From assembly GCA_016209685.1 (NCBI GenBank), contig JACQVQ010000009.1, forward strand, positions 62,001 to 126,000: a stretch of 64,000 nucleotides of DNA, read 5' to 3'. Below, piece after piece: positions 34,049 through 42,847 of this stretch (position 1 is the stretch's first letter; each line of letters begins with the position of its first letter). Below the pieces are notes generated by a model, which worked only from the letters and a program-made list of their open reading frames with translations, did no database searches and was not told where the DNA came from. The DNA comes from Planctomycetota bacterium (lineage in GTDB: Bacteria; Planctomycetota; Brocadiia; Brocadiales; Bathyanammoxibiaceae). Both the position numbers and the translations under genes were made by a program.

Positions 34049-37000
34049 TTACAGCTTAATCATTGCTATCCCTTCCAGGGCGCCTGGGTAGTAGGGACTA
34101 ATCTTGAGGGCCTCCGTAAATTGTTTTTTGGCCTCGGCTAACATCTCTTTCCTAAGATAGCACCATCCCAGTCCATTGTAAGGGTCTACCCAATCAGGGT
34201 GTTCCTTAACTACCTTGCTGAACTCATCTATTGCGGTGTCGTACTTGTTCTGGTAATACCAGCACCAGCCGACGGTCAATCTAACGTCACCGGCAGTTGG
34301 GTTCTTGGAGAGTACCTTCCCAAATTCCTTTATTGCATCGCCGTATTTTTTCTGGGCGTAGTGCAGATAACCGAGACCCTTGACGGCCTCCATGTCCTCT
34401 GGATTATTAGCCAGGGCCGTCTGGAAGGCCTCCCCTGCCTCCGGGTACTTGAGTTGGTTATAGTACGTCCACCCCAGGGCGTCGTACAAGTCCCACAGCT
34501 TTTCCTTCTTAATCGTCTCCTTCAGTTCATCAGTAAAGACGTAGGCAGGATAAATAGCTATGGCCGTACGGAAGGTCTCAACGGCCTTGTCCTTCTGCCC
34601 ACCCTTCAGGTGGCTCCATGCAAGCCCGTTGTAGGGGTCTACAAGGTATGGGCTGAGCTCTATGGCGGTCTTAAATTCCTTTATTGCGGTCTCGTGATCT
34701 CCCTTCTGGTTATAACACCAGGCCAGGGTGGCCTGTGCATCGTATTGACCCTTCAGGGCCTCCAGAGACTTTCGCAGTGAATCTATGGCCTTTTCGTATT
34801 CCTTTTTGCGATATTGCACAAAACCCATCCCCTTCAGGGCCTCCGAGTTATTGGGGTCACTTGAGACGGTAGCCTGGAAGGCCTCCAGCGCCTTATCGTC
34901 TTTACCCATCCAGTAATAGCTCCAACCTATCCCATTTCGCACCCGCCACTTTTCCTTCTCAGGGAATTTCCCCGAGGTGTCAGCCATAGTCTTCTCAAAT
35001 TCTTTTATGGCCTTCTCGTAATCCCCTTGATAGAAATAGGCCCATCCAAGGTTATAGGTGCCAAACTTTGCAGCATCTATGGCGGCAAGGCCGTTGTTGG
35101 CATCGGCATAGTAAGGATATATCTCTAGTGTCTTTAAGAAACTGGTCCTGGAGGCCTCCAGGTCTCCTTTTGATAGATAGCACCATCCCAGGCCATCCCA
35201 GGGGTCGCACCAGTCGGGGTGCTTTTCAGTTGCCTTCTTAAATTCTGCTGTTGCCTTGTCATACTCACCTTTAGAGTAAAGACTCCAGGCCAGGGTACCT
35301 CTGGCATCGCTGACGGTGAGGAACTCTCCAAAGGTTCCAGGGAAGCTTACGTACTCCTGGACCTGCAGAGATTCCGGGTTTATTGAAAGGCTCTTTTCAA
35401 GGGCCTTGATGGCGTTGTCATAGTCCTTTAGCTGATAATAGGCATAACCCAGACCCTCCAGACCCTCGGCGTCCCCTGGCTTCTTTTTCACTGCAATCTC
35501 AAAGGCCTCCCTGGCCTTTGCGTACTGCTTGGTATGGTAAAACCTCCAGCCCACATATTTCAGCAGGTCATACCACCCTTCTTCGGCAGATAGGGCCGCC
35601 TTGAACTCCTCGTCCATAGATGGGTATATGCCTACGGCAATGCCATAATTCTTTAGGGCGTCCTCCTTCTTGCCTGTCTTGTAGAGTACATGTGCAAGAC
35701 CGTTGTACGGGTCTGCCAGGTAGGGGTTGACCGCCATGGCCTCTTCAAAGCCCTTTATGGCAGTCTCGTTATCGCCCATACGGTACTGGGACCAGGCCAC
35801 CATTGACGTGACATCCACCTGCCCTGGGAGGAGGGCCAGGCTCTTCTTTAAGGTCTTAATGGCCTCTTTGTAATCTCCCTTCATAAATTGGGTGTAACCC
35901 AGACCTTTTAAGGCATCGGCATTCTGAGGCTGGAGCGAGAGGGACCTCTCAAACCTCCTCATGGCCTCCGCATAATCCCCCTTCCAGTAATTGCTCCATC
36001 CCGTTCCACCGTGTAGTGACCACTTTTCGCCCTCTGGGTAACGGCCACTGGTGTCATCAATCACCTTCTGGAACTGCTTTATGGCCTCGTCGTAGTTCCC
36101 TGCGTTATAATAGCCCCAGGCGGTATTGGACTCCTGATACCTCCAGAAATTTACCCTTGCAAGCCCATCGTTGGCTGTAATGTGTGCAAATACCAGCTTC
36201 AGGGCCTCCCGGAAGGACTTGTCGGCCTTTAGATATTCACCCTTCCAGTAATAAGACCACCCCAGACCATCATGGGCGTCCGCCCAGTCGGCGTGTTTCT
36301 CTACAACCTTGCTGAGTTTCTCTATGGCCTTGTCGTATTCCTGATTATACAGGTAAGCCAACCCGAGTATCATCCTGGCATCGTCAGCATCTGGGTTCTT
36401 TGCCAGTAGTGCCTCAAGGTCACCGATGGCCTCTTTATACCTCATAGTCCTTACCTCTACGAAGGCGATGCCTTTTGAGGCGTCGGCGTCGCCTGGGAGT
36501 TGGGCCAGCGTCTTTTCAAAGGCCTTTTCTGCCTCAATGTATTTAAGCTGGGCGTAATATCCCCATCCCTGGGCGGTGTACAGGTCCCACCACTTCTCTT
36601 TCTTTAATACGTCCAGCAGTCGGCTCTCCATCTGTGGAGATATATACAGATAACCCCTGAATTTGTTCCTGGCCTCTTCCTTTTTCCCGAGGCTGTAATA
36701 ACTCCAGGCCATGCCGTAATGGGCATTGGCAAAGGCAGGATAGATGTTGAGCGCCTGCTTGTATTCTTCTACGGCCTCCGCATATTTACCAAGTTCGTGT
36801 AGGTTTTCTCCTATGGCAGTCAAGAGATCTGCCTGTTGGGGGAGGAGCTTCAAGGAGTCGCGGAAGGCATTGATGGCCTCCGCATATTTCTTGTTCTTGT
36901 AGTAGCTAAATCCCAGTCCCCTCAGGGCGTCTGCATTTTCTGGAAGTAGCTTCAGGGATTCATTGAATGTCTTTTCTGCCTCAGCGTAGTCCCCCTTCCA

Positions 37001-38713
37001 GTAGTAACTCCATCCCAGTCCACCATAAAGGGACCACTTTTCATTCTCTGGATACCTGCCGCTAGTATCTTTAATTGCCTTCTTAAACTGTTCAACGGCC
37101 TCTGCATATTGACCCGCGTTGTAATAGCCCCAGGCGGTATTAGACTCTTGATACCTCCAGACGTTCACACTTGCAAGCCCGTAGTTGGCAGTAATATGTG
37201 CCGGTACCAGCTTCAGGGCCTCTCGGAAGGACTTGTCGGCCTTCAGGTATTCACCCTTCCAGTGGTAAGACCACCCCAGACCGTCATGGGCGTCCGCCCA
37301 ATCAGGGTGTTTTCCTGCTACCTGTTCTAATTCCTTTACGGCCTCATCATACTGTTGATTGTAGAAATAGCTGAGGCCCAGCATGAGTCTGGCATCGTCC
37401 TCTCCAGGGTTGTCCTTAAGGAAGGCAGTCAACTCCTTTACTGCCTCTCCGTACATCGCCTTCCTTACCTTGACATAGGCCGAGCCCTTCTGTGCATCTA
37501 TGTCCTTGGGGAGTTTTGCCAGTACCTTGCTAAAATATTTGTCTGCTTCGTCGTAGAGGAACTGGTTATAATACGCCCACCCCATGGTGGTATAAAGGTC
37601 CCACCACTTTTCGTCGTCAATTATCTTGAGGAGTTTCTCATCTGCAAGCTGTGGGTAAAGCCTCAGGGCCTCTTTGTATTCCTTTTTGGCCTCTTCTTTC
37701 TTGCCCGTCTGGTAACAGCACCAGGCACACCCGCTGTGGAGGTAGGGGTCCAGTGGGTTTTCTTTAATGGCCTGCTGGAAAGAACCTATGGCCTCGCCGT
37801 ACTTTTTCTCATCGTACTTTTTCCAGGCGTCTTCCTGGGCCTTAGCGAGGAATGTCCTTTTAATGGTGGTGGTGCCTATGTCGGCACTGGCCAGGTAGGG
37901 GTTGAGTTCTTTTGCCTTACCAAAGGCATAGCGGGCGTCCTCATAGTTACCTAATTTTATATAACTCCAACCCAGGTCTACGTAGGGGTCTGCCCAATCC
38001 ACATACTGGTCAGTCAGCCCCTTCAACCTGTCTGCGGCTTTATCATATTCATCTAGCTTGTAGTAGCTCTTGGCCAGTAGGTATCTGGCTGATTGCCACT
38101 CGGGCCTCTTCTTTGCCACCTTTTCCAGGTTATCTATGGCCTTGTCGTATTCTCCAAGCTGGAAGTAGCAGAGGCCTTTACCTCTATAACCGTCGGGGTC
38201 CCCGGGGAATTCCAGAAGATATTTTTGGAAGGACTTCAGTGCCATATCATAATCGGTCACCATGTAGTAGTCCCATCCCAGGCCACTGAGAGCGGCGTAC
38301 CTTTTACTATCAAGGCCTAAGAGGGCGTTAAACTCGCGTATGGAGTCCTGGTATCGCCCTTTCTTGAAGTAACACCACGCCAGTCCCTCATGGGCGTCAG
38401 GGTCGCGGTCGTTGAGCACGTAAAGGTTTTCAAAGGTCTCAGTAGCCTTGTCCAGGTTTTCCTGCTTAAAATAACTCCATCCAAGCAGGGCGAGTGCAGA
38501 GGTGGATTTAGGCTTAATGGCTATAGATTCTTCCAGGGTCTTTGTAGAGGCCTCGTAGTCTCCTGCCATAAATTGGGCGCCGCCTACCAACTCCTTGTTC
38601 CTTGCGCTCATATAGCCACATCCCTGGGAGAACGCAAGAATAAGGCCTAGTGAAAGTATCCCTATGGTTCTATAAGACGCAAACGGTTCTCTATTGCTGG
38701 AAGTAGTTGTCAT
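34049..38713 (-). CDS. Giant TPR-repeat protein, exported
   Basis: Protein of 1554 residues made almost wholly of 34-residue tetratricopeptide repeats (patterns such as GWSYYWKGEYLKADKSFREA). The N-terminus has a basic start, a hydrophobic stretch (TIGILSLGLILAFSQGC) and a Cys that could be a lipoprotein site, though the lipobox is weak. Groups of about ten TPRs are themselves repeated about four times, marked by WWDLYT/WYDLL/LWDLYD blocks and by NTAWGYYNAG blocks; two copies are nearly identical over 150 residues. It probably scaffolds protein assembly in the periplasm or at the outer membrane. It lies 26 bases after the barrel gene and 40 bases before the pqqD-like gene. Confidence 0.88.
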   Translation of the reverse strand: MTTTSSNREPFASYRTIGILSLGLILAFSQGCGYMSARNKELVGGAQFMAGDYEASTKTLEESIAIKPKSTSALALLGWSYFKQENLDKATETFENLYVLNDRDPDAHEGLAWCYFKKGRYQDSIREFNALLGLDSKRYAALSGLGWDYYMVTDYDMALKSFQKYLLEFPGDPDGYRGKGLCYFQLGEYDKAIDNLEKVAKKRPEWQSARYLLAKSYYKLDEYDKAADRLKGLTDQYVDWADPYVDLGWSYIKLGNYEDARYAFGKAKELNPYLASADIGTTTIKRTFLAKAQEDAWKKYDEKKYGEAIGSFQQAIKENPLDPYLHSGCAWCCYQTGKKEEAKKEYKEALRLYPQLADEKLLKIIDDEKWWDLYTTMGWAYYNQFLYDEADKYFSKVLAKLPKDIDAQKGSAYVKVRKAMYGEAVKELTAFLKDNPGEDDARLMLGLSYFYNQQYDEAVKELEQVAGKHPDWADAHDGLGWSYHWKGEYLKADKSFREALKLVPAHITANYGLASVNVWRYQESNTAWGYYNAGQYAEAVEQFKKAIKDTSGRYPENEKWSLYGGLGWSYYWKGDYAEAEKTFNESLKLLPENADALRGLGFSYYKNKKYAEAINAFRDSLKLLPQQADLLTAIGENLHELGKYAEAVEEYKQALNIYPAFANAHYGMAWSYYSLGKKEEARNKFRGYLYISPQMESRLLDVLKKEKWWDLYTAQGWGYYAQLKYIEAEKAFEKTLAQLPGDADASKGIAFVEVRTMRYKEAIGDLEALLAKNPDADDARMILGLAYLYNQEYDKAIEKLSKVVEKHADWADAHDGLGWSYYWKGEYLKADKSFREALKLVFAHITANDGLARVNFWRYQESNTAWGYYNAGNYDEAIKQFQKVIDDTSGRYPEGEKWSLHGGTGWSNYWKGDYAEAMRRFERSLSLQPQNADALKGLGYTQFMKGDYKEAIKTLKKSLALLPGQVDVTSMVAWSQYRMGDNETAIKGFEEAMAVNPYLADPYNGLAHVLYKTGKKEDALKNYGIAVGIYPSMDEEFKAALSAEEGWYDLLKYVGWRFYHTKQYAKAREAFEIAVKKKPGDAEGLEGLGYAYYQLKDYDNAIKALEKSLSINPESLQVQEYVSFPGTFGEFLTVSDARGTLAWSLYSKGEYDKATAEFKKATEKHPDWCDPWDGLGWCYLSKGDLEASRTSFLKTLEIYPYYADANNGLAAIDAAKFGTYNLGWAYFYQGDYEKAIKEFEKTMADTSGKFPEKEKWRVRNGIGWSYYWMGKDDKALEAFQATVSSDPNNSEALKGMGFVQYRKKEYEKAIDSLRKSLEALKGQYDAQATLAWCYNQKGDHETAIKEFKTAIELSPYLVDPYNGLAWSHLKGGQKDKAVETFRTAIAIYPAYVFTDELKETIKKEKLWDLYDALGWTYYNQLKYPEAGEAFQTALANNPEDMEAVKGLGYLHYAQKKYGDAIKEFGKVLSKNPTAGDVRLTVGWCWYYQNKYDTAIDEFSKVVKEHPDWVDPYNGLGWCYLRKEMLAEAKKQFTEALKISPYYPGALEGIAMIKL

Positions 38714-38739
38714 GGTTAGACCTCTCTAATATTGTCTAG

Positions 38740-40389
38740 CTAAAAGGAATACTCTAGCCCTAGAGCCATGAGATAGGCCGTGTCTGGGTCACCCCTCCCA
38801 TCCCTCGGGAGTACCGGGCTAAGACCCAGGTTACCTGCGGAAAATCGGTCTGTCCTGTCCTTCCTGTAGTAACTACCCGGCAGGAAGAAGCCCCCTTGCA
38901 GGTTAACCGTGAGGCGGCTGGTTATCCCGTAACTGGTATAGAAATCAATTTCATGTCCCAATTGTGATGGCAGCTTTACGGCCTCACCAGCGCTGTTACG
39001 TCCGAAACCCGGCTCGTCCGCATGCATGTTCCAGTAGTCTACGGAGAGATACATCTTCTTTATGGGGAAGAATTCAAGGCCCCCATTAAGGAAGATGACG
39101 TTTTCTATCACAAAGGGGTCGCCAAAGACGCCGGGCCTGGCCACACCGAAGTTAAGCAGATAGGTAGAGGCTGTAGCAAGATATGGACCTATGCCTGCCC
39201 TCTGGTAGTGCGTATCAAAGAGGTTGGCATTTGTGGGGCTGTAGACCGAGAAGGCCCTGTTATTACGGCCATGCCACCTGAAATTTTCAAGGTCCCGGCG
39301 GCTGGATTCAGGACCGGAGGCCCAGACGAATTTACCCTTCGGCCTCACAAGCCCCAGGTTGTAGCCCGCATCGGCCACAAGGAGCCATCCCTTGTGCGTA
39401 ATGTTCCCCCTATCCGGGGCGGTCTTGTTAGAGCTGTGGGCCTCGCCAAAGTTCCTGGCGTACTCAATACCAAAGTTAAACTTAGTAAAGTTCAGGTTTA
39501 GGTCTATACCCACAGTCCCCAGTAGGTCGTCGTTTACTCTTGTACCGTTGAGGTTAAAGTTGTCAAATACGTTGGACCTGTTCTTTGGACTGGTGTAGTC
39601 GTGTAAGAACCCTATATATGGCTGTATAGTATGGCTTCCGAACTTTGCCATCAGGTCTGTGGCAAAAAAGTCGGCATGTGTGTCCCTGCCAGTAAATGCC
39701 CTTTCGTCGCGTATGGTCGGTCCCCAATCTGTCTTATTATAGGAGTCAACCCTGTCATAATGTATCCTCCCCCTGAGGTCCTCTGGGCCAAAAGACAGGG
39801 TTACCCCGGCATTTGGGTACTTACCGCCGAGGGCGTATCCGTTTCCCACCAGGTAGGTAAAGTAGCCAAGACGTACACGCGTATCCAGGAAGTCCGTTAC
39901 CGGAAGGTCAAAATACAGCCTGTACATCCTTGGCAGCATCTCTGCCTCGGTGTAGGTATGCCTGGGGCCGAAGAGGGTGCGTATCTTGCCGTCTGTAATC
40001 AGTGGGGCGTCGTATTCTGAAATATTGTCCCTTCTTAGTTGCAGGAAGAATTCGGCGCTACTTATATGCTTTACTGACGCAATGACGTCATAGTGGTATC
40101 CGATAAACCAGTTGTTGTCGTCCAGTTTATTTTTTAAGTCCGACAGGTTGTCCGAGGAGTTAGAGGATACACGGACGTGGAATCGGGTGGAGAGTTTGAA
40201 GTCCCCAAAGTATCTATCATGTAGTGGGTCAAAAGCCGTATACGGTTCTTCCTTTTCAGGAACCTTTATGCCGGGGCTTTCTTGTGCGAGGATATTTGTT
40301 GCCGGGAGAGATAAAGATAGTAAGAAGAAGAGGATAGCAAGTGTACTGAATGGGTTTTTAGACATGCCCATCATCTTAAGAGAAATCAT
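38740..40389 (-). CDS. Outer-membrane beta-barrel protein (porin/alginate-export-like)
   Basis: Protein of 549 residues with a signal peptide (STLAILFFLLSLSLPATNILAQ). The rest is rich in alternating aromatic/polar strands, ending AYLMALGLEYSF with the C-terminal Phe typical of outer-membrane proteins. Strand patterns such as FFLQLRRDNIS and MYRLYFDLPVTDFLDTRVRLGYFTY resemble alginate-export-type barrels. AGGAGGGG sits before the ATG at 40389. First gene of the long operon, so it may be the export or import route for the product or substrate. Exact family uncertain. Confidence 0.75.
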   Translation of the reverse strand: MISLKMMGMSKNPFSTLAILFFLLSLSLPATNILAQESPGIKVPEKEEPYTAFDPLHDRYFGDFKLSTRFHVRVSSNSSDNLSDLKNKLDDNNWFIGYHYDVIASVKHISSAEFFLQLRRDNISEYDAPLITDGKIRTLFGPRHTYTEAEMLPRMYRLYFDLPVTDFLDTRVRLGYFTYLVGNGYALGGKYPNAGVTLSFGPEDLRGRIHYDRVDSYNKTDWGPTIRDERAFTGRDTHADFFATDLMAKFGSHTIQPYIGFLHDYTSPKNRSNVFDNFNLNGTRVNDDLLGTVGIDLNLNFTKFNFGIEYARNFGEAHSSNKTAPDRGNITHKGWLLVADAGYNLGLVRPKGKFVWASGPESSRRDLENFRWHGRNNRAFSVYSPTNANLFDTHYQRAGIGPYLATASTYLLNFGVARPGVFGDPFVIENVIFLNGGLEFFPIKKMYLSVDYWNMHADEPGFGRNSAGEAVKLPSQLGHEIDFYTSYGITSRLTVNLQGGFFLPGSYYRKDRTDRFSAGNLGLSPVLPRDGRGDPDTAYLMALGLEYSF

Positions 40390-40498
40390 ACCACCCCTCC
40401 TTCCACAGTTTCAAGACATGCCTGCCGTGACTGTCGGGGTTTCCACTCCAGTGTCCTAAGCCAGTGAACCTAGAGTTAGTAATGTAAACTAGAAAAGA

Positions 40499-40527
40499 TT
40501 TATACAAAGAAATTTCACCATAGTCAA
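40499..40527 (-). promoter_or_regulatory. Candidate sigma-70 promoter for the porin/TPR/ATP-grasp operon
   Basis: On the minus strand TTGACT, 17 bases, TATAAA, about 110 bases before the barrel gene. The 313-base divergent gap 40390-40702 otherwise shows no gene; the other half serves the M23 peptidase. Confidence 0.5.
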
Positions 40528-40702
40528 GCGAAAAGTTCAGTTTTAAACCCAGCTTTGTCCATATTTTTATATTGAGTTGTTTCAATGTCTTATGGTAAAT
40601 ATTATATGGAATTCTGCCCATAGATTAACCGGGTTTCTTTACTCCTGGTTTTATTTGAATAACGGGCAACATCCCCTCTACTTAAAGGTAGATCAAGCAT
40701 TT

Positions 40703-41809
40703 ATGAGACGTAACATCGGCATAATAACAATAGTGTATTTTCTGACACTGACTAGTATTACTACGGAGGGATTAGCAATAACCTTGCCAGTGGAAGGTCT
40801 TTCCTATTCCGAGTTCCCCAGTGACGAGGACGAGAGGTCTCTGACTACTGCCCCAAGATCCTGGTACTCCACGGCGTACTGTGGAAAGTACCTAGGATAC
40901 TGGCAGAGCAGGGGGGAGGGTAGCGGCAGTCATCCTGGGGTGGATATTAGGGTCGGGATTGGTACCCCCATAAGGGCCATAGCCAGGGGGAGGATAGTCA
41001 GGACGGGGGCTATGTGGCGTTGGGGGAACATCATAATTATCAGACACATTAATATGCCGGGCGTGCCCCAGGGAGGGCCTGTATACTCTATTTATGCCCA
41101 TCTTAGCAAGATTAGTGTAGAAGAGGGGGATGAGGTGGAAGAGGCTGTAATTATTGGACTTAGCGGTGACACCGGGATTAGCCATATCCCCCATCTACAC
41201 TTCCAGATAGATAGGGATGTAAAAGGTGCCGAGCACCCCTTCTTCCCGGAGAGAAACGGTCAGTGTTTTAAATGCGAATGGCTTGACCCCATGCACGTAG
41301 TGAATCACCCCGATACCGATCGTCAAGTAAAAAAACACACCATTAACCCTATAAAGTATATCTTACAATTTAAAGACTATAGGCCGAAAGAACAGGCCAA
41401 AAACAGTAGGCCATTAAAAATGGGTACCACTAGCCTGGAGGAGGGGGGGTTATACAAGGACAGCGGCCCAGAGATATATCTGTATCAAGATGGCCTTCTG
41501 CACTTAATACCAGATACTATAACCCTTTCTATACTTACGGGTGGCAGGGCCGACTCTGAAGATAACTCCACGAATCAGGTTACAAAGGTTCCCGGCCGGG
41601 TACTCTTCACGATACCCCACGTGCAAGACATCCCCCCCCTACGCAATGGTATCCTCGTAAAGGGTATGGAACCAGAGGTTTACATCATTCAGGGAAGAGA
41701 GAAGAAACTATGGCATCTACACACCCAGGGCAGTAAGGATGGAAATAATCATACCGAGGTTACCCCCATCCCAGAATGGGTATTGGAATCCATCCCTACG
41801 GCGGACTAG
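40703..41809 (+). CDS. M23 (LytM-type) peptidase
   Basis: Secreted or membrane-anchored metallopeptidase of 368 residues. After a hydrophobic start (RRNIGIITIVYFLTLTSITT) comes a LytM domain with HPGVDIRVGIGTPIRAIARG (first His and Asp ligands), VYSIYAHLSKI and IPHLHFQID (HLH ligands). The region after about residue 230 holds two copies of a roughly 65-residue module (EEGGLYKDSGPEIYLYQDG; LRNGILVKGMEPEVYIIQG), perhaps a cell-surface binding repeat. ATG 40703 is preferred; a longer reading to 40577 has no plausible signal. It cleaves or remodels peptidoglycan, or is a regulator of amidases. Confidence 0.85.
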   Translation: MRRNIGIITIVYFLTLTSITTEGLAITLPVEGLSYSEFPSDEDERSLTTAPRSWYSTAYCGKYLGYWQSRGEGSGSHPGVDIRVGIGTPIRAIARGRIVRTGAMWRWGNIIIIRHINMPGVPQGGPVYSIYAHLSKISVEEGDEVEEAVIIGLSGDTGISHIPHLHFQIDRDVKGAEHPFFPERNGQCFKCEWLDPMHVVNHPDTDRQVKKHTINPIKYILQFKDYRPKEQAKNSRPLKMGTTSLEEGGLYKDSGPEIYLYQDGLLHLIPDTITLSILTGGRADSEDNSTNQVTKVPGRVLFTIPHVQDIPPLRNGILVKGMEPEVYIIQGREKKLWHLHTQGSKDGNNHTEVTPIPEWVLESIPTAD

Positions 41810-41935
41810 ATTTGAGATATCCCTGGTAAAAGTCTGCTAATATAATAGGTGAGCCAGGGTTAGAAGTCAGGGGTTAGTTAGGTAGCAGACAGATTCTAAG
41901 ATTACAGATTGCAAAATTAAATAATCTGGGAGATG

Positions 41936-42013
41936 TTAGAGCGCACGCTTTAGTATCTTGCCCGTTGGGCCGTGGGGGAGTTCCTTGCGGAATTCAAAGA
42001 GGCGGGGGACCTT
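41936..42013 (-). pseudogene. 3' fragment of an acyl-CoA ligase gene
   Basis: On the minus strand these 78 bases encode EFRKELPHGPTGKILKRAL, preceded by KVPRLF and followed by a stop, nearly identical in protein to the end of the intact ligase at 42848-44311 (KVPRSF...). The DNA match extends about 70 bases with roughly ten mismatches. It begins exactly at the stop codon of hepT. It looks like a duplicated or displaced gene end left by insertion of the toxin-antitoxin pair. Confidence 0.8.
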
Positions 42014-42428
42014 ATTCTTTAGCCCTCAGAAATTCTACTATTTCTCCTTTAAATTTAGTGAAGTCTTTAAGGTTATTTTTAAGGTGGGAGAACACCTTTT
42101 TATCTTCAATGTCTCCATACCTATGCACCAAGACATTGCGAAACGCCCTCATGTCACGCAATTTTCTGAACATCCCGTCTGAGATTACGTTCTTGCTTTT
42201 GAGCCTCTCCAGGACGTCTTCCTCGCTGGAGGGTAGACCCAGCTTTAATTCTGCGACCAAGACGTTGCAAACGTCTAATATGGCCTCTATCGCAATCTGC
42301 AGGAGCCTTTCACATGCCCTTCTCTTTTCACCTTTATACTCGCCGAGATTCTTTGGCATAATATCTCCTAGCTCGGTAACGTAGCCTTCCATTTCGGCAA
42401 GTTTAGCTAAAACCCTTTCTTTATCCAT
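42012..42428 (-). CDS. hepT: HepT-like ribonuclease toxin (DUF86)
   Basis: Protein of 138 residues, all helical, with the HEPN RNase motif RNVLVHRYG (R-x4-6-H-x-Y). HepT toxins cleave RNA and are neutralised by MntA-type nucleotidyltransferases that modify the Tyr beside the active site. Its start overlaps the mntA-like stop by 8 bases. It is AT-richer than the flanking ligase and ends at the displaced ligase tail. Confidence 0.88.
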   Translation of the reverse strand: MDKERVLAKLAEMEGYVTELGDIMPKNLGEYKGEKRRACERLLQIAIEAILDVCNVLVAELKLGLPSSEEDVLERLKSKNVISDGMFRKLRDMRAFRNVLVHRYGDIEDKKVFSHLKNNLKDFTKFKGEIVEFLRAKE

Positions 42429-42795
42429 GTACTAAACGTTTAAGATATGTGGTGTAGGCCTTTTTGAACTGTTCAAAGTCTTTTATGGTGTCTATGGCAA
42501 TCTCGTAAAGAAAATCCTCGTCCTTACAGTGAAGCACCTTTCCTTCCTTAAGAACCCTTGCCTTTATGTACAAAGGCATTGTCTGGAACACCTGTACGTC
42601 TATGTTATCGCTTAGGGCAGAATACTCTATCCTCTTTCCGAAAGAGTTCTTTTCGTTTCTAAGGACAAGGCATACGTCAATATCTGAGGTAGGTCTTACG
42701 TAGCCTCGGGCGTGGCTGCCGAAGAGTAGAACGGCAACAATCTCTTTATCATTTTTGACAAGGGAGAGCAGTTTATTTAGATGGCCATTTCTCAT
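42421..42795 (-). CDS. mntA: MntA-like minimal nucleotidyltransferase antitoxin
   Basis: Protein of 124 residues with the polymerase-beta-type NTase motif LLFGSHARGYVRPTSDIDVCLVL (GS-x10-D-x-D) and a further acidic strand (NIDVQVF). In HepT/MntA systems the antitoxin adds AMP units to the toxin. The pair overlaps and is transcribed with hepT. Confidence 0.88.
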   Translation of the reverse strand: MRNGHLNKLLSLVKNDKEIVAVLLFGSHARGYVRPTSDIDVCLVLRNEKNSFGKRIEYSALSDNIDVQVFQTMPLYIKARVLKEGKVLHCKDEDFLYEIAIDTIKDFEQFKKAYTTYLKRLVHG

Positions 42796-42847
42796 AGCGG
42801 TAGTATTTTACGCTTCTGCATGAGGATAGGCAATAGTCTGCCGAATA

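Noticed and set aside
34199-38650. Several plus-strand ORFs up to 199 codons opposite the TPR gene
   Set aside because: They are explained by repeated codon patterns on the other strand; the TPR reading is unambiguous over 1554 residues.
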